Shown: piece after piece, positions 46,820 to 56,850 of the stretch | How positions within the stretch are numbered: the stretch's first letter is position 1 | How the letters are laid out: the number at the start of each line of letters is the position of its first letter | From: Colwellia sp. TT2012 | Lineage (GTDB): Bacteria > Pseudomonadota > Gammaproteobacteria > Enterobacterales > Alteromonadaceae | Direction of reading: 5' to 3' | Assembly: GCF_001440345.1 (NCBI RefSeq) | Contig: NZ_LJYX01000006.1 | Location: 682,001 to 746,000, forward strand | DNA: 64,000 nucleotides | Program-made: the position numbers and the translations under genes | Notes under the pieces: model-generated | What the model was told of the DNA's origin: nothing | The model's input: only the letters and a program-made list of their open reading frames with translations | Database searches by the model: none

Positions 46820-48098
46820 AACTTAATCTGCCACCCATAATAACTTGTACATATTTACATCAATAAACTAGGCTTAATTTACCTTCATTAAGTCTGGTGA
46901 TTATTATGCCTAAGCCTCGCTCGCAACAGATCAGTTTGTTAGATACCCCGTATTATCATATTTGCAGTCGTACGGTGAGAAAAGCGTTTTTGTGCGGTGT
47001 TGATAAAGAGTCAGGCATTAGTTATGAGCACAGACGTATCTGGATTGAAAAACGTATTTTTCAATTAGCTCAAGTCTTTGCTATTGATATTTGTGCACAT
47101 GCCGTGATGCATAACCACTTACATATAGTGTTGCATGTTGATAGTGAACGCGCGAAAATCTGGTCAACGGCTGAAGTACTTGAACGTTGGCATCAATTAT
47201 TTAAAGGCACATTACTCACCCAAAATATCAAAATAAACAGTCCCTTGATAAATTCCAACTTGCCATGGTTGAGACTACTGCGAATGTTTACCAACAACGT
47301 TTGATGGATATCAGTTGGTTTATGCGCTCGTTAAATGAGCCTATCGCCCGACAAGCCAATCGAGAAGATAAATGCACCGGCCACTTTTGGGAAGGGCGTT
47401 TTAAATCCCAAGCCTTGCTTGATGAGGGTGCTATATTGTCGTGTATGGCGTATGTTGATTTAAACCCCGTGCGTGCAGGTATTGCTGCCACGCCCGAGAA
47501 GTCTGATTTTACTAGTATTCAACTACGTATAAAATCAGCGATAAAAGGTGAGCAACCCAAAGCGTTACTACCATTCACAGGTAATGAACACCAACAAAAA
47601 AATAAAGGTATTCGATTTAGCCTACAAGACTACTTAACCCTAGTGGACGAGACTGGACGTATTATTCGTGCTGATAAAAGCGGCGCGATTAGCCAGAAAT
47701 CTGAGCGTATTTTAGCAAGGTTACACATTAATGAAGAAAGCTGGTTAAAGCTGACCACAGAATTTGAATGTATGTTCACTGGCGCGGTAGGTACAGCCGA
47801 GCACTTGAGTGAATTTACCGAACATGTTGGCTTGCAGAGAACCCATGGTATCGTTAATGCTCAAGCCTGTTTGAATAGCGCGTAACCACCAACACAATCA
47901 CGAATAAACCTACCTTTTTTTTTCTCTTTAAATGGCTGCTTTAACTCGCCTAAATTTTATATTTTGACTGTTTTAGTGTGTTAAGCCTACGGTTGATAAC
48001 TATTCCTTAATAATTATCCGCTTTTAGCTGTGACAAATTTCATAGCTAGTCTGTTTTTTTTATCTGTGTTTCTCGTTATTTATTATGGCTGGCAGAGT
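46820..48098 (+). mobile_element. REP-associated transposase element, copy A
   Basis: About 1279 bp that recurs with very few differences at 52742-54020. It begins AACTTAATCTGCCACCC and ends in TTATTATGGCTGGCAGAGT. It contains a frameshifted Y1 transposase gene and a ~210-bp 3' tail. Copies A and B are in the same orientation, 5922 bp apart, and enclose the phospholipase cargo. Confidence 0.85.
46906..47885 (+). pseudogene. Y1_Tnp/RAYT transposase, frameshifted
   Basis: Compared with the intact copy at 52828, one A is missing from the run after CTCACCC near 47224. That splits the gene into a frame ending at 47304 and a second from 47265. The rest is nearly identical, including the HAVMHNHLHIVLH metal-binding motif and the later YVDLNPVRAGI block. 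The single-base loss and high identity point to recent inactivation. Confidence 0.9.
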
Positions 48099-48413
48099 GA
48101 AATCATTCCAGCAACATAAGTTTTCAGCTGTGCTACCTGCAGAAAAAAAAGAAAGCAGCGAAACAAACGGCAGCAGTAAAAGAAACCAGCTCAGTGCCAT
48201 TTTGGTCTATGCCACATAATGCCGCAGAAAACTGGCCTGATCCCGCGCAAGATAATGAGACAGAACAAGTCAATCATATTTCAGCTGCGTTAATTAAAAA
48301 AACAAGGCGATCATCCCCAATTCTGGTCTGGCGATCATTCGTTTTTAGAGACTATGGAGCAGTTTTATCAGCAAACACAAAAGAAAAATCAAAAAACTTA
48401 TTTTGATTTATAA
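48085..48413 (+). pseudogene. Short cargo gene broken by two homopolymer frameshifts
   Basis: Joining frames at the A runs near 48140 and 48297 gives one coherent protein: MAGRVKSFQQHKFSAVLPAE, then SSVPFWSMPHNAAENWPDPA and GDHPQFWSGDHSFLETMEQF, ending KTYFDL. The repeated PFW/QFW pattern shows it was coding. The first codons lie in the element tail, so the start is uncertain. I do not recognise the family. Confidence 0.55.
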
Positions 48414-48468
48414 AATGTAAATCGGTAACCTTGCAGCGCTGAAAATACTTTTGAATTAAGGATAAACA

Positions 48469-48909
48469 ATGAAAAGACTTATCTTACCTGTGCTGCTGAC
48501 TTCGACGTTGATATTCGTTGCTATTCTTGCCATCGGCGGCAAGACCGGAGACTCAGGGCAATCCCATCATATGAAACATGGTCAAATTGATGTCTCATCC
48601 TATGCAAAAATACCTGGATTATCTATACAGGTATTACCGGACGCGATGTCTGGTTGGAATCTTCATGTAGCGACCGAAAATTTCCGCTTTACACCTGAAA
48701 ATATTAATAAAGAACCGGTTGAAGGTGAGGGTCATGCGCATTTATATATAGACGGACAAAAAATATCTCGTCTTTATGGTGCCTGGTTTCACGTTGCTTA
48801 CCTTTCTCCGGGTTCCCATACCTTTAGAGTCACTTTAAATGCCAATAATCATTCTGAGCTGGCATTGAATGGCACAACGATTGCGGGCAGCAAGAAAATG
48901 ACGCGGTAA
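48469..48909 (+). CDS. Exported small protein with a histidine-rich motif
   Basis: A 146-residue protein with an N-terminal signal or anchor (LILPVLLTSTLIFVAILAIG). A His-rich stretch (GQSHHMKHGQ) follows, then a beta-rich domain with GEGHAHLYIDGQKISRLYGA and WFHVAYLSPGSHTFRVTL. The HAHLYIDG and LxPGxHTxRV pattern resembles periplasmic domains often linked to metal handling, but I cannot name the family. A ribosome site (AAGGA) precedes the ATG. It is the first intact gene of the cargo. Confidence 0.6.
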   Translation: MKRLILPVLLTSTLIFVAILAIGGKTGDSGQSHHMKHGQIDVSSYAKIPGLSIQVLPDAMSGWNLHVATENFRFTPENINKEPVEGEGHAHLYIDGQKISRLYGAWFHVAYLSPGSHTFRVTLNANNHSELALNGTTIAGSKKMTR

Positions 48910-49050
48910 ACCTTAGTTGCATTATTACAATGAACTGTAAATCTGTATAAGTAATTGTAAGTAAATGTAAGTTATTGTAAGGTGATTAACGTCAACTATA
49001 AAAGATATTTCGTTGTAAGTTGTTAAATTTTAAACTAAAGGATAAAAATT

Positions 49051-49116
49051 ATGAAAGGAAATATAAATCACTTAATGTACGATATGCCTGCTCGCTACAG
49101 GAGGGGGTATGCTTAA
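49051..49116 (+). CDS. Possible 21-residue leader peptide overlapping the next gene
   Basis: ATG at 49051, after AAAGGA, opens MKGNINHLMYDMPARYRRGY and an Ala, then a TAA inside the ATGCTTAA of the next gene's start. The ribosome site AGGAGG of that gene lies within this frame. Such overlaps often couple translation. It may be chance. Confidence 0.35.
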   Translation: MKGNINHLMYDMPARYRRGYA

Positions 49117-49849
49117 GAAGATAGTCATTATTTTCCTGGTAGGCCTGTGTCTTTGGAATTTAACGAAACTACCTTATATTATTCTGTTTGATATTAACGA
49201 TATGACCGACGCATACGCCAGGCATGGATTAGAAGGCAGTATCAACCTGGGCCACTGGATTGACGGCTATCATGGCGGTAAGTTAAAAAGCCCGTCAATT
49301 AATTTCCTGGCGGTGCATGCTGTTATAGGCATTACAGTATTAATTATGATGGCAATGTCACTGGTCAAAACTGAATTACGCAGAAAATACGGTCTGACGT
49401 TTTTTCTCTTTGCGATCCTTCTGGGTCTGCATACGCTCCCCGCTGCACTTTTAATGGATAGTACTTTCAAGCGTTACCTGTTTTCGGGTACCTGTATCAC
49501 AGTCATAGGTGCAGCCATTTTTGGTTTATTTGTCTTGAGGAACTATGAACGTTATCAACCCTCTTCTGAAAAGTATCTGCTAATCGCTTATTCACTGATC
49601 ACTCTTGGCGCTTATGGCGCTGGATTTGCCGAATTTTTCCAGATCGGTAAAAATATCGTTAACTATGTGAAAACAAATGTATGGCCGGAATATGGCGACT
49701 TGCCTGATAAACTCTATGGACATACCTGGTTTGATACTATCCCTGAAATTGTCGGTTTAGCTGTATTTGTCCTGTGGATCCTGATTATTTGGATTATTAT
49801 TCCAGTGAAACTGTACCGGACTTCCAAGCCTGATACGTTAAAAGAGTAG
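49109..49849 (+). CDS. Polytopic membrane protein of the phospholipase cargo
   Basis: A 246-residue protein with about six membrane helices, including IVIIFLVGLCLWNL, FLAVHAVIGITVLIMMAMSL, FFLFAILLGLHTLPAALLM, GTCITVIGAAIFGLFVL and IVGLAVFVLWILIIWIII. Non-membrane loops hold HWIDGYHGG and WPEYGDLPDKLYGHTWFD. I do not recognise the family. It is preceded by AGGAGG and followed 58 bp later by the patatin gene, so a common operon is likely. Confidence 0.65.
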   Translation: MLKKIVIIFLVGLCLWNLTKLPYIILFDINDMTDAYARHGLEGSINLGHWIDGYHGGKLKSPSINFLAVHAVIGITVLIMMAMSLVKTELRRKYGLTFFLFAILLGLHTLPAALLMDSTFKRYLFSGTCITVIGAAIFGLFVLRNYERYQPSSEKYLLIAYSLITLGAYGAGFAEFFQIGKNIVNYVKTNVWPEYGDLPDKLYGHTWFDTIPEIVGLAVFVLWILIIWIIIPVKLYRTSKPDTLKE

Positions 49850-49907
49850 ACAAGTACATATCTATATAGTCATTTAATAGCGTCAATTATTAAAAGGAGC
49901 AAGACTG

Positions 49908-51704
49908 ATGCAGGAGCAAAAAAAATTGGGTTTGAGTTTATCCGGTGGAGGCTTCAGAGCCTCATTTTACCATATTGGTGTATTAGCGCGTATGGCCGAA
50001 CTCGGTCAGTTAAAAAAGGTTGAAGTCATTTCTACCGTTTCCGGTGGCAGCGTTGTCGGGGCTGCTTATTACATATTGCTAAAAACGATGCTGGAAACCC
50101 ATGACGATAAAGATCTCACAGATCAACATTATATTGATCTGGTTGCCGATCTCGAACATGCTTTTCGTTTATCTGTACAGAAAAACATACGGTGGAGAAC
50201 ATTCGCGAACCCATGGGCTAATATCAAAATGGGTAGCGACAAGTTTTCCCGCTCAGATCAAATCGGGATTTTGTATGACAAATTCATTTATAACAGGTTA
50301 ATCAATAGGGATAAAAACCAGCATGACGGCGGGCTATTTTCCAGCATCAAAAACTTTTTTTCATTCTGGTTAGTTAATCCTATAACGAATATTACCCAGT
50401 TAAAAATTTATCCGAAAAATAGTCCTGATTTCCATCCTCACAAAGATAACAGCAGTCGAAATGCCAAAGTACCTATTTTAGTTCTCAATGCGACATGCTT
50501 AAATAGCGGGCATAACTGGGCATTTACGGCCAGTAATATGGGTGAGATTCCACCACTAGACCCTGATGTCAATAAGACTGATCGATACCTGAAAGTAAAA
50601 TACACAGATATACAAAAACCCAGAGAAAAAGGCTTTCCTCTGGGTAAAGCCGTTGCCTCGTCGGCGGGTGTCCCCGGTGCATTTCCTCCTTTATCTATAT
50701 CCAACTTGTATCCGGAGGGTCGCACCATTCAGTTAATTGATGGCGGTGTATTTGATAACATGGGTATCGCAGGTTTACAAAACGATCCTGAGATTAAAAT
50801 CACGCATTTTATTGTCAGTGATGCCTCAGGTCAGGGGGAGTCCAGCGACAATCCCGCAAACGGCACTTTTAGCGTGGTACTCGGCACAACTAATTTACTG
50901 ATGGCCCGGGTCAGAGAAAAAATGATCTATGGCTTAAAGCAGCAGCATGAAGGCCGGGTTGCCTATTTCCACCTTAACAGGGGCATGGGCAGTCAGGCAC
51001 ATGCTCCGATAGGGGCGCCCGAGCCTGTGAAGGATCCAGATACAACACATGAGTTTGATGTCGAACCAGAAATGCAACACGCGCTTTCTAAAATTCGTAC
51101 TGATTTAGATTCATTTAGCGATAAAGAGATATATGCGCTGGAGCTGGACGGGTATTTGATGAGTAATAAGGAGTTGACCGCTTTAGGAGTAGATTTAGGC
51201 AGTACGGCCTCTGGTCTGAACCATGACTGGGCTTTTCAATCTGTATCCCTTTCAAAAACGAGTGACGATTACCAGGACTTACTGACCCATGTCAGTGTCG
51301 GCCAGCACAAGATGTGGAAACTCTTTAATTTTGGTTTTTTAAAGAGTGTTCAGGCATTTATCGTGCATTTGCCAACGCTGGCTGTGTTTTTAGGACTGAT
51401 CACCTTGTTATATACCTATGTTAAGGTCTATTTAGAGATAGATATAGATGAATTTTTAGATAACAGATCTTTGATTTATCTTACCCTGGCCCTACTTGGG
51501 TTTAAGGCCGTAGAGTTGCTGGCCGAAAAAATGATTAAAGGGTCAGCAAAAACCCTCAGACTGGTGAAGTTTCTGACACGTATCCCCCTGGGGATCATCC
51601 GATACTTAATAGTACCTATTCTCATTTCACTGCCGATACTTGTCTACCTGGCAACAGCTAACAAGTTTTTTGTATATCAAGGTCGGGTTAAAAAGCTTGA
51701 TTAA
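49908..51704 (+). CDS. Patatin-like phospholipase with C-terminal membrane segments
   Basis: A 598-residue protein. The patatin domain covers residues 5-~320, with the oxyanion loop SGGGFRAS (13-19), the nucleophile Ser46 in STVSGGSVVGA and the catalytic Asp in LIDGGVFDNMG. This gives a complete Ser-Asp dyad. After a linker (AHAPIGAPEPVKDPDTTHEF) come about three C-terminal membrane segments, such as LPTLAVFLGLITLLYTYV and YLIVPILISLPILVYLA. It should cleave acyl lipids at the membrane. It is flanked by two other membrane proteins. An effector-type phospholipase in a conflict system is possible but unproven. Confidence 0.85.
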   Translation: MQEQKKLGLSLSGGGFRASFYHIGVLARMAELGQLKKVEVISTVSGGSVVGAAYYILLKTMLETHDDKDLTDQHYIDLVADLEHAFRLSVQKNIRWRTFANPWANIKMGSDKFSRSDQIGILYDKFIYNRLINRDKNQHDGGLFSSIKNFFSFWLVNPITNITQLKIYPKNSPDFHPHKDNSSRNAKVPILVLNATCLNSGHNWAFTASNMGEIPPLDPDVNKTDRYLKVKYTDIQKPREKGFPLGKAVASSAGVPGAFPPLSISNLYPEGRTIQLIDGGVFDNMGIAGLQNDPEIKITHFIVSDASGQGESSDNPANGTFSVVLGTTNLLMARVREKMIYGLKQQHEGRVAYFHLNRGMGSQAHAPIGAPEPVKDPDTTHEFDVEPEMQHALSKIRTDLDSFSDKEIYALELDGYLMSNKELTALGVDLGSTASGLNHDWAFQSVSLSKTSDDYQDLLTHVSVGQHKMWKLFNFGFLKSVQAFIVHLPTLAVFLGLITLLYTYVKVYLEIDIDEFLDNRSLIYLTLALLGFKAVELLAEKMIKGSAKTLRLVKFLTRIPLGIIRYLIVPILISLPILVYLATANKFFVYQGRVKKLD

Positions 51705-51823
51705 GATCAACTGGCTGATCCATTGATGGCAACTGCTGGCGGATCATCTAAGGATAATAATTGAGGTGCAGCACTGCGCCTCATTCGAAAATATAGTGTT
51801 ATTAACAACAAGGAAATTAAGAT

Positions 51824-52669
51824 ATGAGTAATACTCAAGAAAATCATGAATCAGATCTCAGGCTGGTGGTCGAGAAACTCCGACTTATGGGCTACGCCGG
51901 TTTTTGGCTTGTGGTCATCACAGGAATTATACTCACCAGGCTCTTCTCTGGCATAAATCTGGATGATTCACTGCTCACCCAGGTTTTTGGCTATAACAAT
52001 ATCTGCGTATACTTTGACTTCGCTCCTTCTACCTATGTATTGCCGCTTGTCTGGGCCGTTACCCTGGTGTTACTGCTCTTATATATCGTGGTGCATTGGA
52101 TGCGCATGCGAGAGGAAATGCAGGAAGGGACACTCACTCCGGCGCTGTATAAAACATTGACCAGCCTGAAGGTGTTCGAGGCCTTAACCTTTATCAGCTT
52201 CACGACTATCTTTGCGGTCAACCCCGGTGATCCTAATGATGGCACTTATACCCTAGTGATCCATACTATGCCGTTCTTCCTGTTGCAGTTGGGCATGGTA
52301 TCACTTGCTATGTCGAACACCCTGCACGGCATTCGATCTGGCTACTGGCAACGGCTTGGGCTGCCGTCATGGTTTACTAAGGGCGCGATCGTATATTGCA
52401 TCATTTTCGCTATGGTGGTAGCGTTTAAAATTCCTGTGGCAACAAATGCGATGGTGCTCGCGTTTATGAGTCCGCAAGAGCTTAACGGGCTTGGCAATAG
52501 CATTTGGTGGGAGCAGACTCCTTTACTTAAGAGCATCGCTATGTTCGCCGATAAGATGTTCCTGGTGTGCGCAGCTATTATACCTATGCTGAAGGCCACT
52601 TATCTGATCCGTTGCCACTCAGACAAGATTGATGTTGTGGTTCTTAGAACCCGGCTTGTCACGGCTTAG
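51824..52669 (+). CDS. Polytopic membrane protein, last gene of the cargo
   Basis: A 281-residue protein with about six membrane helices (FWLVVITGIILTRLF, VLPLVWAVTLVLLLLYIVVH, MPFFLLQLGMVSLAM, AIVYCIIFAMVVAFKIPV and others). The loops hold MRMREEMQEGTL and NPGDPNDGTY. Family not recognised. It starts 119 bp after the patatin stop with an AAGGA ribosome site. The base composition looks richer in G+C than the surrounding genes, in line with transfer of the cargo as a block. Confidence 0.65.
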   Translation: MSNTQENHESDLRLVVEKLRLMGYAGFWLVVITGIILTRLFSGINLDDSLLTQVFGYNNICVYFDFAPSTYVLPLVWAVTLVLLLLYIVVHWMRMREEMQEGTLTPALYKTLTSLKVFEALTFISFTTIFAVNPGDPNDGTYTLVIHTMPFFLLQLGMVSLAMSNTLHGIRSGYWQRLGLPSWFTKGAIVYCIIFAMVVAFKIPVATNAMVLAFMSPQELNGLGNSIWWEQTPLLKSIAMFADKMFLVCAAIIPMLKATYLIRCHSDKIDVVVLRTRLVTA

Positions 52670-52699
52670 TGCCAGTTGCTGGTCTGGTTATCTTGAGTG

Positions 52700-52753
52700 A
52701 ACTTAATCTGCGGAACTTTGAACTTGGAACTTAATCTGCGGAACTTAATCTGC
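52700..52753. repeat. Triple AACTTAATCTGC at the left edge of transposase copy B
   Basis: The 12-mer occurs at 52700, 52728 and 52742. The last copy is the element boundary. The first two continue with GGAAC. Copy A has only one. This suggests repeated insertion or slippage at the element end. Confidence 0.7.
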
Positions 52754-54020
52754 CACCCATAATAACTTGTACATATTTCCATCAATAAACTAGGCTTAAT
52801 TTACCTTCATTAAGTCTGGTGATTATTATGCCTAAGCCTCGCTCGCAACAGATCAGTTTGTTAGATACCCCGTATTATCATATTTGCAGTCGCACGGTGA
52901 GAAAAGCGTTTTTGTGCGGTGTTGATAAAGAGTCAGGCATTAGTTATGAGCACAGACGTATCTGGATTGAAAAACGGATTTTTCAATTAGCTCAAGTCTT
53001 TGCTATTGATATTTGTGCGCATGCCGTGATGCATAACCACTTACATATAGTTTTACATGTGGATAGTGAACGCGCGAAATTATGGTCAACGGCTGAAGTA
53101 CTTGAACGTTGGCATCAATTATTTAAAGGCACATTACTCACCCAAAAATATCAAAATAAACAGTCGCTTGATAAATTTCAACTTGCCATGGTTGAGACTA
53201 CTGCGAATGTTTACCAACAACGTTTGATGGATATCAGTTGGTTTATGCGCTCGTTAAATGAGCCTATCGCCCGACAAGCTAATCGAGAAGATAAATGCAC
53301 CGGCCACTTTTGGGAAGGGCGCTTTAAATCCCAAGCATTGCTTGATGAGGGCGCAATATTGTCGTGTATGGCTTATGTTGATTTAAACCCCGTGCGTGCA
53401 GGTATTGCTGCAACGCCCGAGAAGTCTGATTTTACTAGTATTCAACTACGTATAAAATCAGCGATAAAAGGTGAGCAACCCAAAGCGTTACTACCATTCA
53501 CAGGTAATGAACACCAACAAAAAAATAAAGGTATTCGATTTAGCCTACAAGACTACTTAACCCTAGTGGACGAGACTGGACGTATTATTCGTGCTGATAA
53601 AAGCGGCGCGATTAGCCAGAAATCTGAGCGTATTTTAGCAAGGTTACACATTAATGAAGAAAGCTGGTTAAAGCTGACCACAGAATTTGAATGTATGTTC
53701 ACTGGCGCGGTAGGTACAGCCGAGCACTTGAGTGAATTTACCGAACATGTTGGCTTGCAGAGAACCCATGGTATCGTTAATGCTCAAGCCTGTTTGAATA
53801 GCGCGTAACCACCAACACAATCACGAATAAACCTACCTTTTTTTTTCTCTTTAAATGGCTGCTTTAACTCGCCTAAATTTTATATTTTGACTGTTTTAGT
53901 GTGTTAAGCCTACGGTTGATAACTATTCCTTAATAATTATCCGCTTTTAGCTGTGACAGATTTCAACCTAGTCTGTTTTTTTTATCTGTATTTAGAGTTA
54001 TTTATTATGGCTGGCAGAGT
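52742..54020 (+). mobile_element. REP-associated transposase element, copy B (intact)
   Basis: The second direct copy of the 46820-48098 element, with the intact transposase gene and the same 3' tail ending in TTATTATGGCTGGCAGAGT. A run of eight or more T residues lies just past the gene stop in both copies. Confidence 0.85.
52828..53808 (+). CDS. REP-associated tyrosine transposase (Y1_Tnp family)
   Basis: A 326-residue protein from MPKPRSQQISLLDTPYYHIC. The HUH-type core has HAVMHNHLHIVLHVD (the His-x-His metal pair) and the tyrosine-bearing part [40 protein letters not shown] and YVDLNPVRAGI follow, typical of RAYT proteins. Members act on single-stranded REP-like hairpins. The start at 52828 matches the family; a GTG three codons earlier is less likely. 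It is the only intact copy in the window and could act on the other copies. Confidence 0.92.
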   Translation: MPKPRSQQISLLDTPYYHICSRTVRKAFLCGVDKESGISYEHRRIWIEKRIFQLAQVFAIDICAHAVMHNHLHIVLHVDSERAKLWSTAEVLERWHQLFKGTLLTQKYQNKQSLDKFQLAMVETTANVYQQRLMDISWFMRSLNEPIARQANREDKCTGHFWEGRFKSQALLDEGAILSCMAYVDLNPVRAGIAATPEKSDFTSIQLRIKSAIKGEQPKALLPFTGNEHQQKNKGIRFSLQDYLTLVDETGRIIRADKSGAISQKSERILARLHINEESWLKLTTEFECMFTGAVGTAEHLSEFTEHVGLQRTHGIVNAQACLNSA

Positions 54021-54469
54021 TATTTATTATTTTATGTATATTTCAAATATTAAATATGGCTATAAAACATAAGTCCTGAGGTGCGACTTGTGTTTTTTGT
54101 ATTTATAATTAATAAATACAATGTGTTACGTTATTTTTTGATGAGTATTTCATGTTGGTAAATTGCTCACAACCATAATAAAACGCGTAATTCTACCCGT
54201 TATTTACATTCATTTACACTCAAAAAAAATAACTATAATTCAAATAGTATATCTTGTGTCATAAAACTGTAACAATTGAAGGTAGAAGATATACAATAGC
54301 CAATCCATATTAGGTTAATGCAGATGTTGCTGTTGTTTTTTTGCTTTTTCCACAATTAAAACTATATTAAATAAAAAAAATTTCAGCAGGACTTATCGTT
54401 CAATGGAAGGACGCTGCTTAACAATTTACGCGCACAGCTTTGAAAATACCGGAACTAAAAAATAAAATT
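54021..54469. other. AT-rich intergenic region upstream of the chemotaxis receptor
   Basis: About 450 bp of very AT-rich sequence which should hold the receptor promoter. No gene, RNA or repeat was recognised. Confidence 0.5.
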
Positions 54470-56449
54470 ATGAAATTAAAAACTAAACTATTAACCACTT
54501 TTTTTGCTATTGCACTAACGCCTATGCTTCTGGTGGGTTTTATATCAAGTTATATCGCAAGTAGTGCTATTGAAAATCAAGTTTTTTCACAATTAGTTGC
54601 CGTTAGAGAAATAAAAAAATCACAAATTGAAGCTTACTTCGATGAACGAAAAGGTGATATTGAAGTACTCAGTGAAACTATTCAAAAGGTATTAAACTTT
54701 AGCTCTGCAGAGGCAATGAATATCTCCGCACATGATAACCATCAATATTTTGAAACATTTATTAATACCTATGGGTATTATGATTTTTTCATAATTGATG
54801 ACGCAGGTGACATTTTTTATACGGTAACGAAAGAAGCTGATTACCAAACTAATTTAATTTCTGGTCAATATCAGAATTCTGGTTTAGGAAAATTATTTAG
54901 ACAAGTGCAAGGCAATCATGCTTTTGGTATGTCTGACTTTAGTCGTTACGCCCCTAGCAACGATGACCCTGCAGGGTTTATAGCATTACCTTTTATAACC
55001 GACACAGGTGCATCTGTTGTGATTGCATTACAATTATCTATTGAAAAAATAAATGAGGTAATGCAACAACGGGCAGGAATGGGCGACACCGGCGAAAGTT
55101 ACCTTATTGGTAGTGATTTATTGATGCGTTCAGACTCTTTTCTTGATCCTAAATGGCATTCAGTAACAGCCTCTTTTGCAGGTACTGTGGAACAAAATGG
55201 CGTAAATACTGAAGGCGCTAAATTAGCAATTCAAGGTAAAACAGGGCAAAAAATAATTATTGATTATAATGGTAATCCCGTATTATCTGCATTCACGGCC
55301 ATTGATATTAATGGTATACGCTGGGGATTGTTATCAGAAATCGATGTTGCAGAAGCTTTTGAGCCAATAGAGACACTTCACAGGAATATATTTATAATCC
55401 TATTAATTTTTGTTGTAGTGATAGTTACGGTAGCACTTTCCATAACCAAGTCGATTATAACCCCATTAGGTGGTGAGCCAGATGAAATGAAAAGTATTTC
55501 TGAGACCATTGCTAAAGGTGATTTAACCGTGATATTTGACACTGAGCGAGAAGTTCAAGGTGTTTACGGTGCTATGAAAGACATGGTAGCTCAGCTTCAT
55601 AGGGTGGTAAGTGAAATCATTGATAACAGCAATAATTTAGCAAGATCAGCTGAGGAGACTAGTGCATTAAGTTTACAATGTTCAGTGAGTTTAGATAAGC
55701 AACAATCAAGTATTGAACAAGTTTCTACAGCGGTGGAAGAAATGTCAACGAGTATTCAGGAGGTTGCAAGCAATGCAGTTAATGCGGCAACTTCAGCGCA
55801 GTCAATACAGCATTCATCCAATGAAGCAAACAATAGGCTAACACAAACCATTAATGACTTAGGTCAATTAGATAATGAAATTAGTGGTGCTAGCGAAGTG
55901 ATTCAAACCTTAGAAACTGATTCAAATGAAATTGGCTCTGTTTTAGAGGTGATACGTGGTATTGCAGACCAAACGAATTTACTTGCACTTAATGCCGCAA
56001 TTGAAGCTGCAAGGGCAGGTGAGCAAGGACGAGGTTTTGCTGTTGTTGCTGATGAAGTAAGATCATTGGCATCAAAAACACAAGAGTCGACTAAAAATAT
56101 AGAAGAAATGATTGGAAAGCTGCAAAGAGCATCAAACGATGCTGTAAAAGCAATGACTTCTAGTCGAAGTATGTGTGAGAGCACCTTAGAAAATGCTCAT
56201 GTTACCGCGAAAATGATACAGACAATGAATGGAGACATAGACAATATTAGTCAAATGACTGAGTTAATTGCAACTGCAGTTGAAGAGCAGTCTTGTGTAT
56301 CTAATGAGATATCTCAAAACATTACTGCAATCAATGATGTTGCCTATGAAAACTCTGCAGCGGCTACACAGGTGTCAACGGCAGGGCAAGATATTAGTGT
56401 AATAGCATCTAAATTAAATCAGCTAACACAACAATTTACAGTGGCTTAG
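54470..56449 (+). CDS. Methyl-accepting chemotaxis protein
   Basis: A 659-residue receptor that senses an external ligand and signals to CheA. TM1 is at about residues 6-28 ([19 protein letters not shown]). A ~270-residue periplasmic cache-like domain ([28 protein letters not shown]) follows, then TM2 ([19 protein letters not shown]), HAMP and a cytoplasmic hairpin. The hairpin tip is [20 protein letters not shown], with [15 protein letters not shown] after it. I chose the ATG at 54470, where the membrane anchor begins. There is no CheR-tethering pentapeptide. It stands alone, followed by a long inverted repeat. Confidence 0.95.
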   Translation: MKLKTKLLTTFFAIALTPMLLVGFISSYIASSAIENQVFSQLVAVREIKKSQIEAYFDERKGDIEVLSETIQKVLNFSSAEAMNISAHDNHQYFETFINTYGYYDFFIIDDAGDIFYTVTKEADYQTNLISGQYQNSGLGKLFRQVQGNHAFGMSDFSRYAPSNDDPAGFIALPFITDTGASVVIALQLSIEKINEVMQQRAGMGDTGESYLIGSDLLMRSDSFLDPKWHSVTASFAGTVEQNGVNTEGAKLAIQGKTGQKIIIDYNGNPVLSAFTAIDINGIRWGLLSEIDVAEAFEPIETLHRNIFIILLIFVVVIVTVALSITKSIITPLGGEPDEMKSISETIAKGDLTVIFDTEREVQGVYGAMKDMVAQLHRVVSEIIDNSNNLARSAEETSALSLQCSVSLDKQQSSIEQVSTAVEEMSTSIQEVASNAVNAATSAQSIQHSSNEANNRLTQTINDLGQLDNEISGASEVIQTLETDSNEIGSVLEVIRGIADQTNLLALNAAIEAARAGEQGRGFAVVADEVRSLASKTQESTKNIEEMIGKLQRASNDAVKAMTSSRSMCESTLENAHVTAKMIQTMNGDIDNISQMTELIATAVEEQSCVSNEISQNITAINDVAYENSAAATQVSTAGQDISVIASKLNQLTQQFTVA

Positions 56450-56490
56450 TTTTAGTTGTTTATTATTAAAGTGATAATAAACAACTAAAA
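56450..56490. terminator. Perfect 17-bp inverted repeat after the chemotaxis receptor
   Basis: Arms at 56450-56466 (TTTTAGTTGTTTATTAT) and 56474-56490 with a 7-base loop, starting just after the receptor stop. It is AT-rich with no distinct T tract, but it is the likely 3' end. Confidence 0.7.
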
Positions 56491-56494
56491 TGAC

Positions 56495-56748
56495 AAAATA
56501 CATGCAACGGTAATCGTAGCTTTAATTTTACTGTTTTTTTATTCTACCCATGCAAAGAATGGATTAACAGACAATGTTGGTGTTACTAATAATGACTTAT
56601 GGAGATACTTAGAACAAAGTAGCGGTAATATTTCAGTGTCAGGGGGATTGATTATGTTTCTGATACTGGGTTTTATCTTGGTAGTTGGGTATCTAATGCT
56701 AGTTGGTCTGAGGGGATAAAATATGAACTCAACGTTTATGGTGGTTAG
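56495..56748 (+). pseudogene. TorF-family porin remnant (N-terminal part, frameshifted)
   Basis: One frame reads VIVALILLFFYSTHAKNGLT, then DNVGVTNNDLWRYLEQSSGN and ISVSGG. After the GGGGG run near 56645 the frame changes and continues IDYVSDTGFYLGSWVSNASW, then SEGIKYELNVYGG and a stop. The combined pattern (signal peptide, VTNDxxWR, SGGxDY...GFYxGxWxSN, YELxxYGG) is that of the TorF/Gcw_chp putative porin family. The start codon and the rest of the barrel are missing. Confidence 0.6.
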
Positions 56749-56850
56749 TCGTAGGCCTTTAGTAGTGACCACCTATGGTGAAGCGTTGCAGATAATCATA
56801 GAGTGAAGTGGCATAGTTAATTTGGCCACCTACTTTAGAGGTGTTATTAC

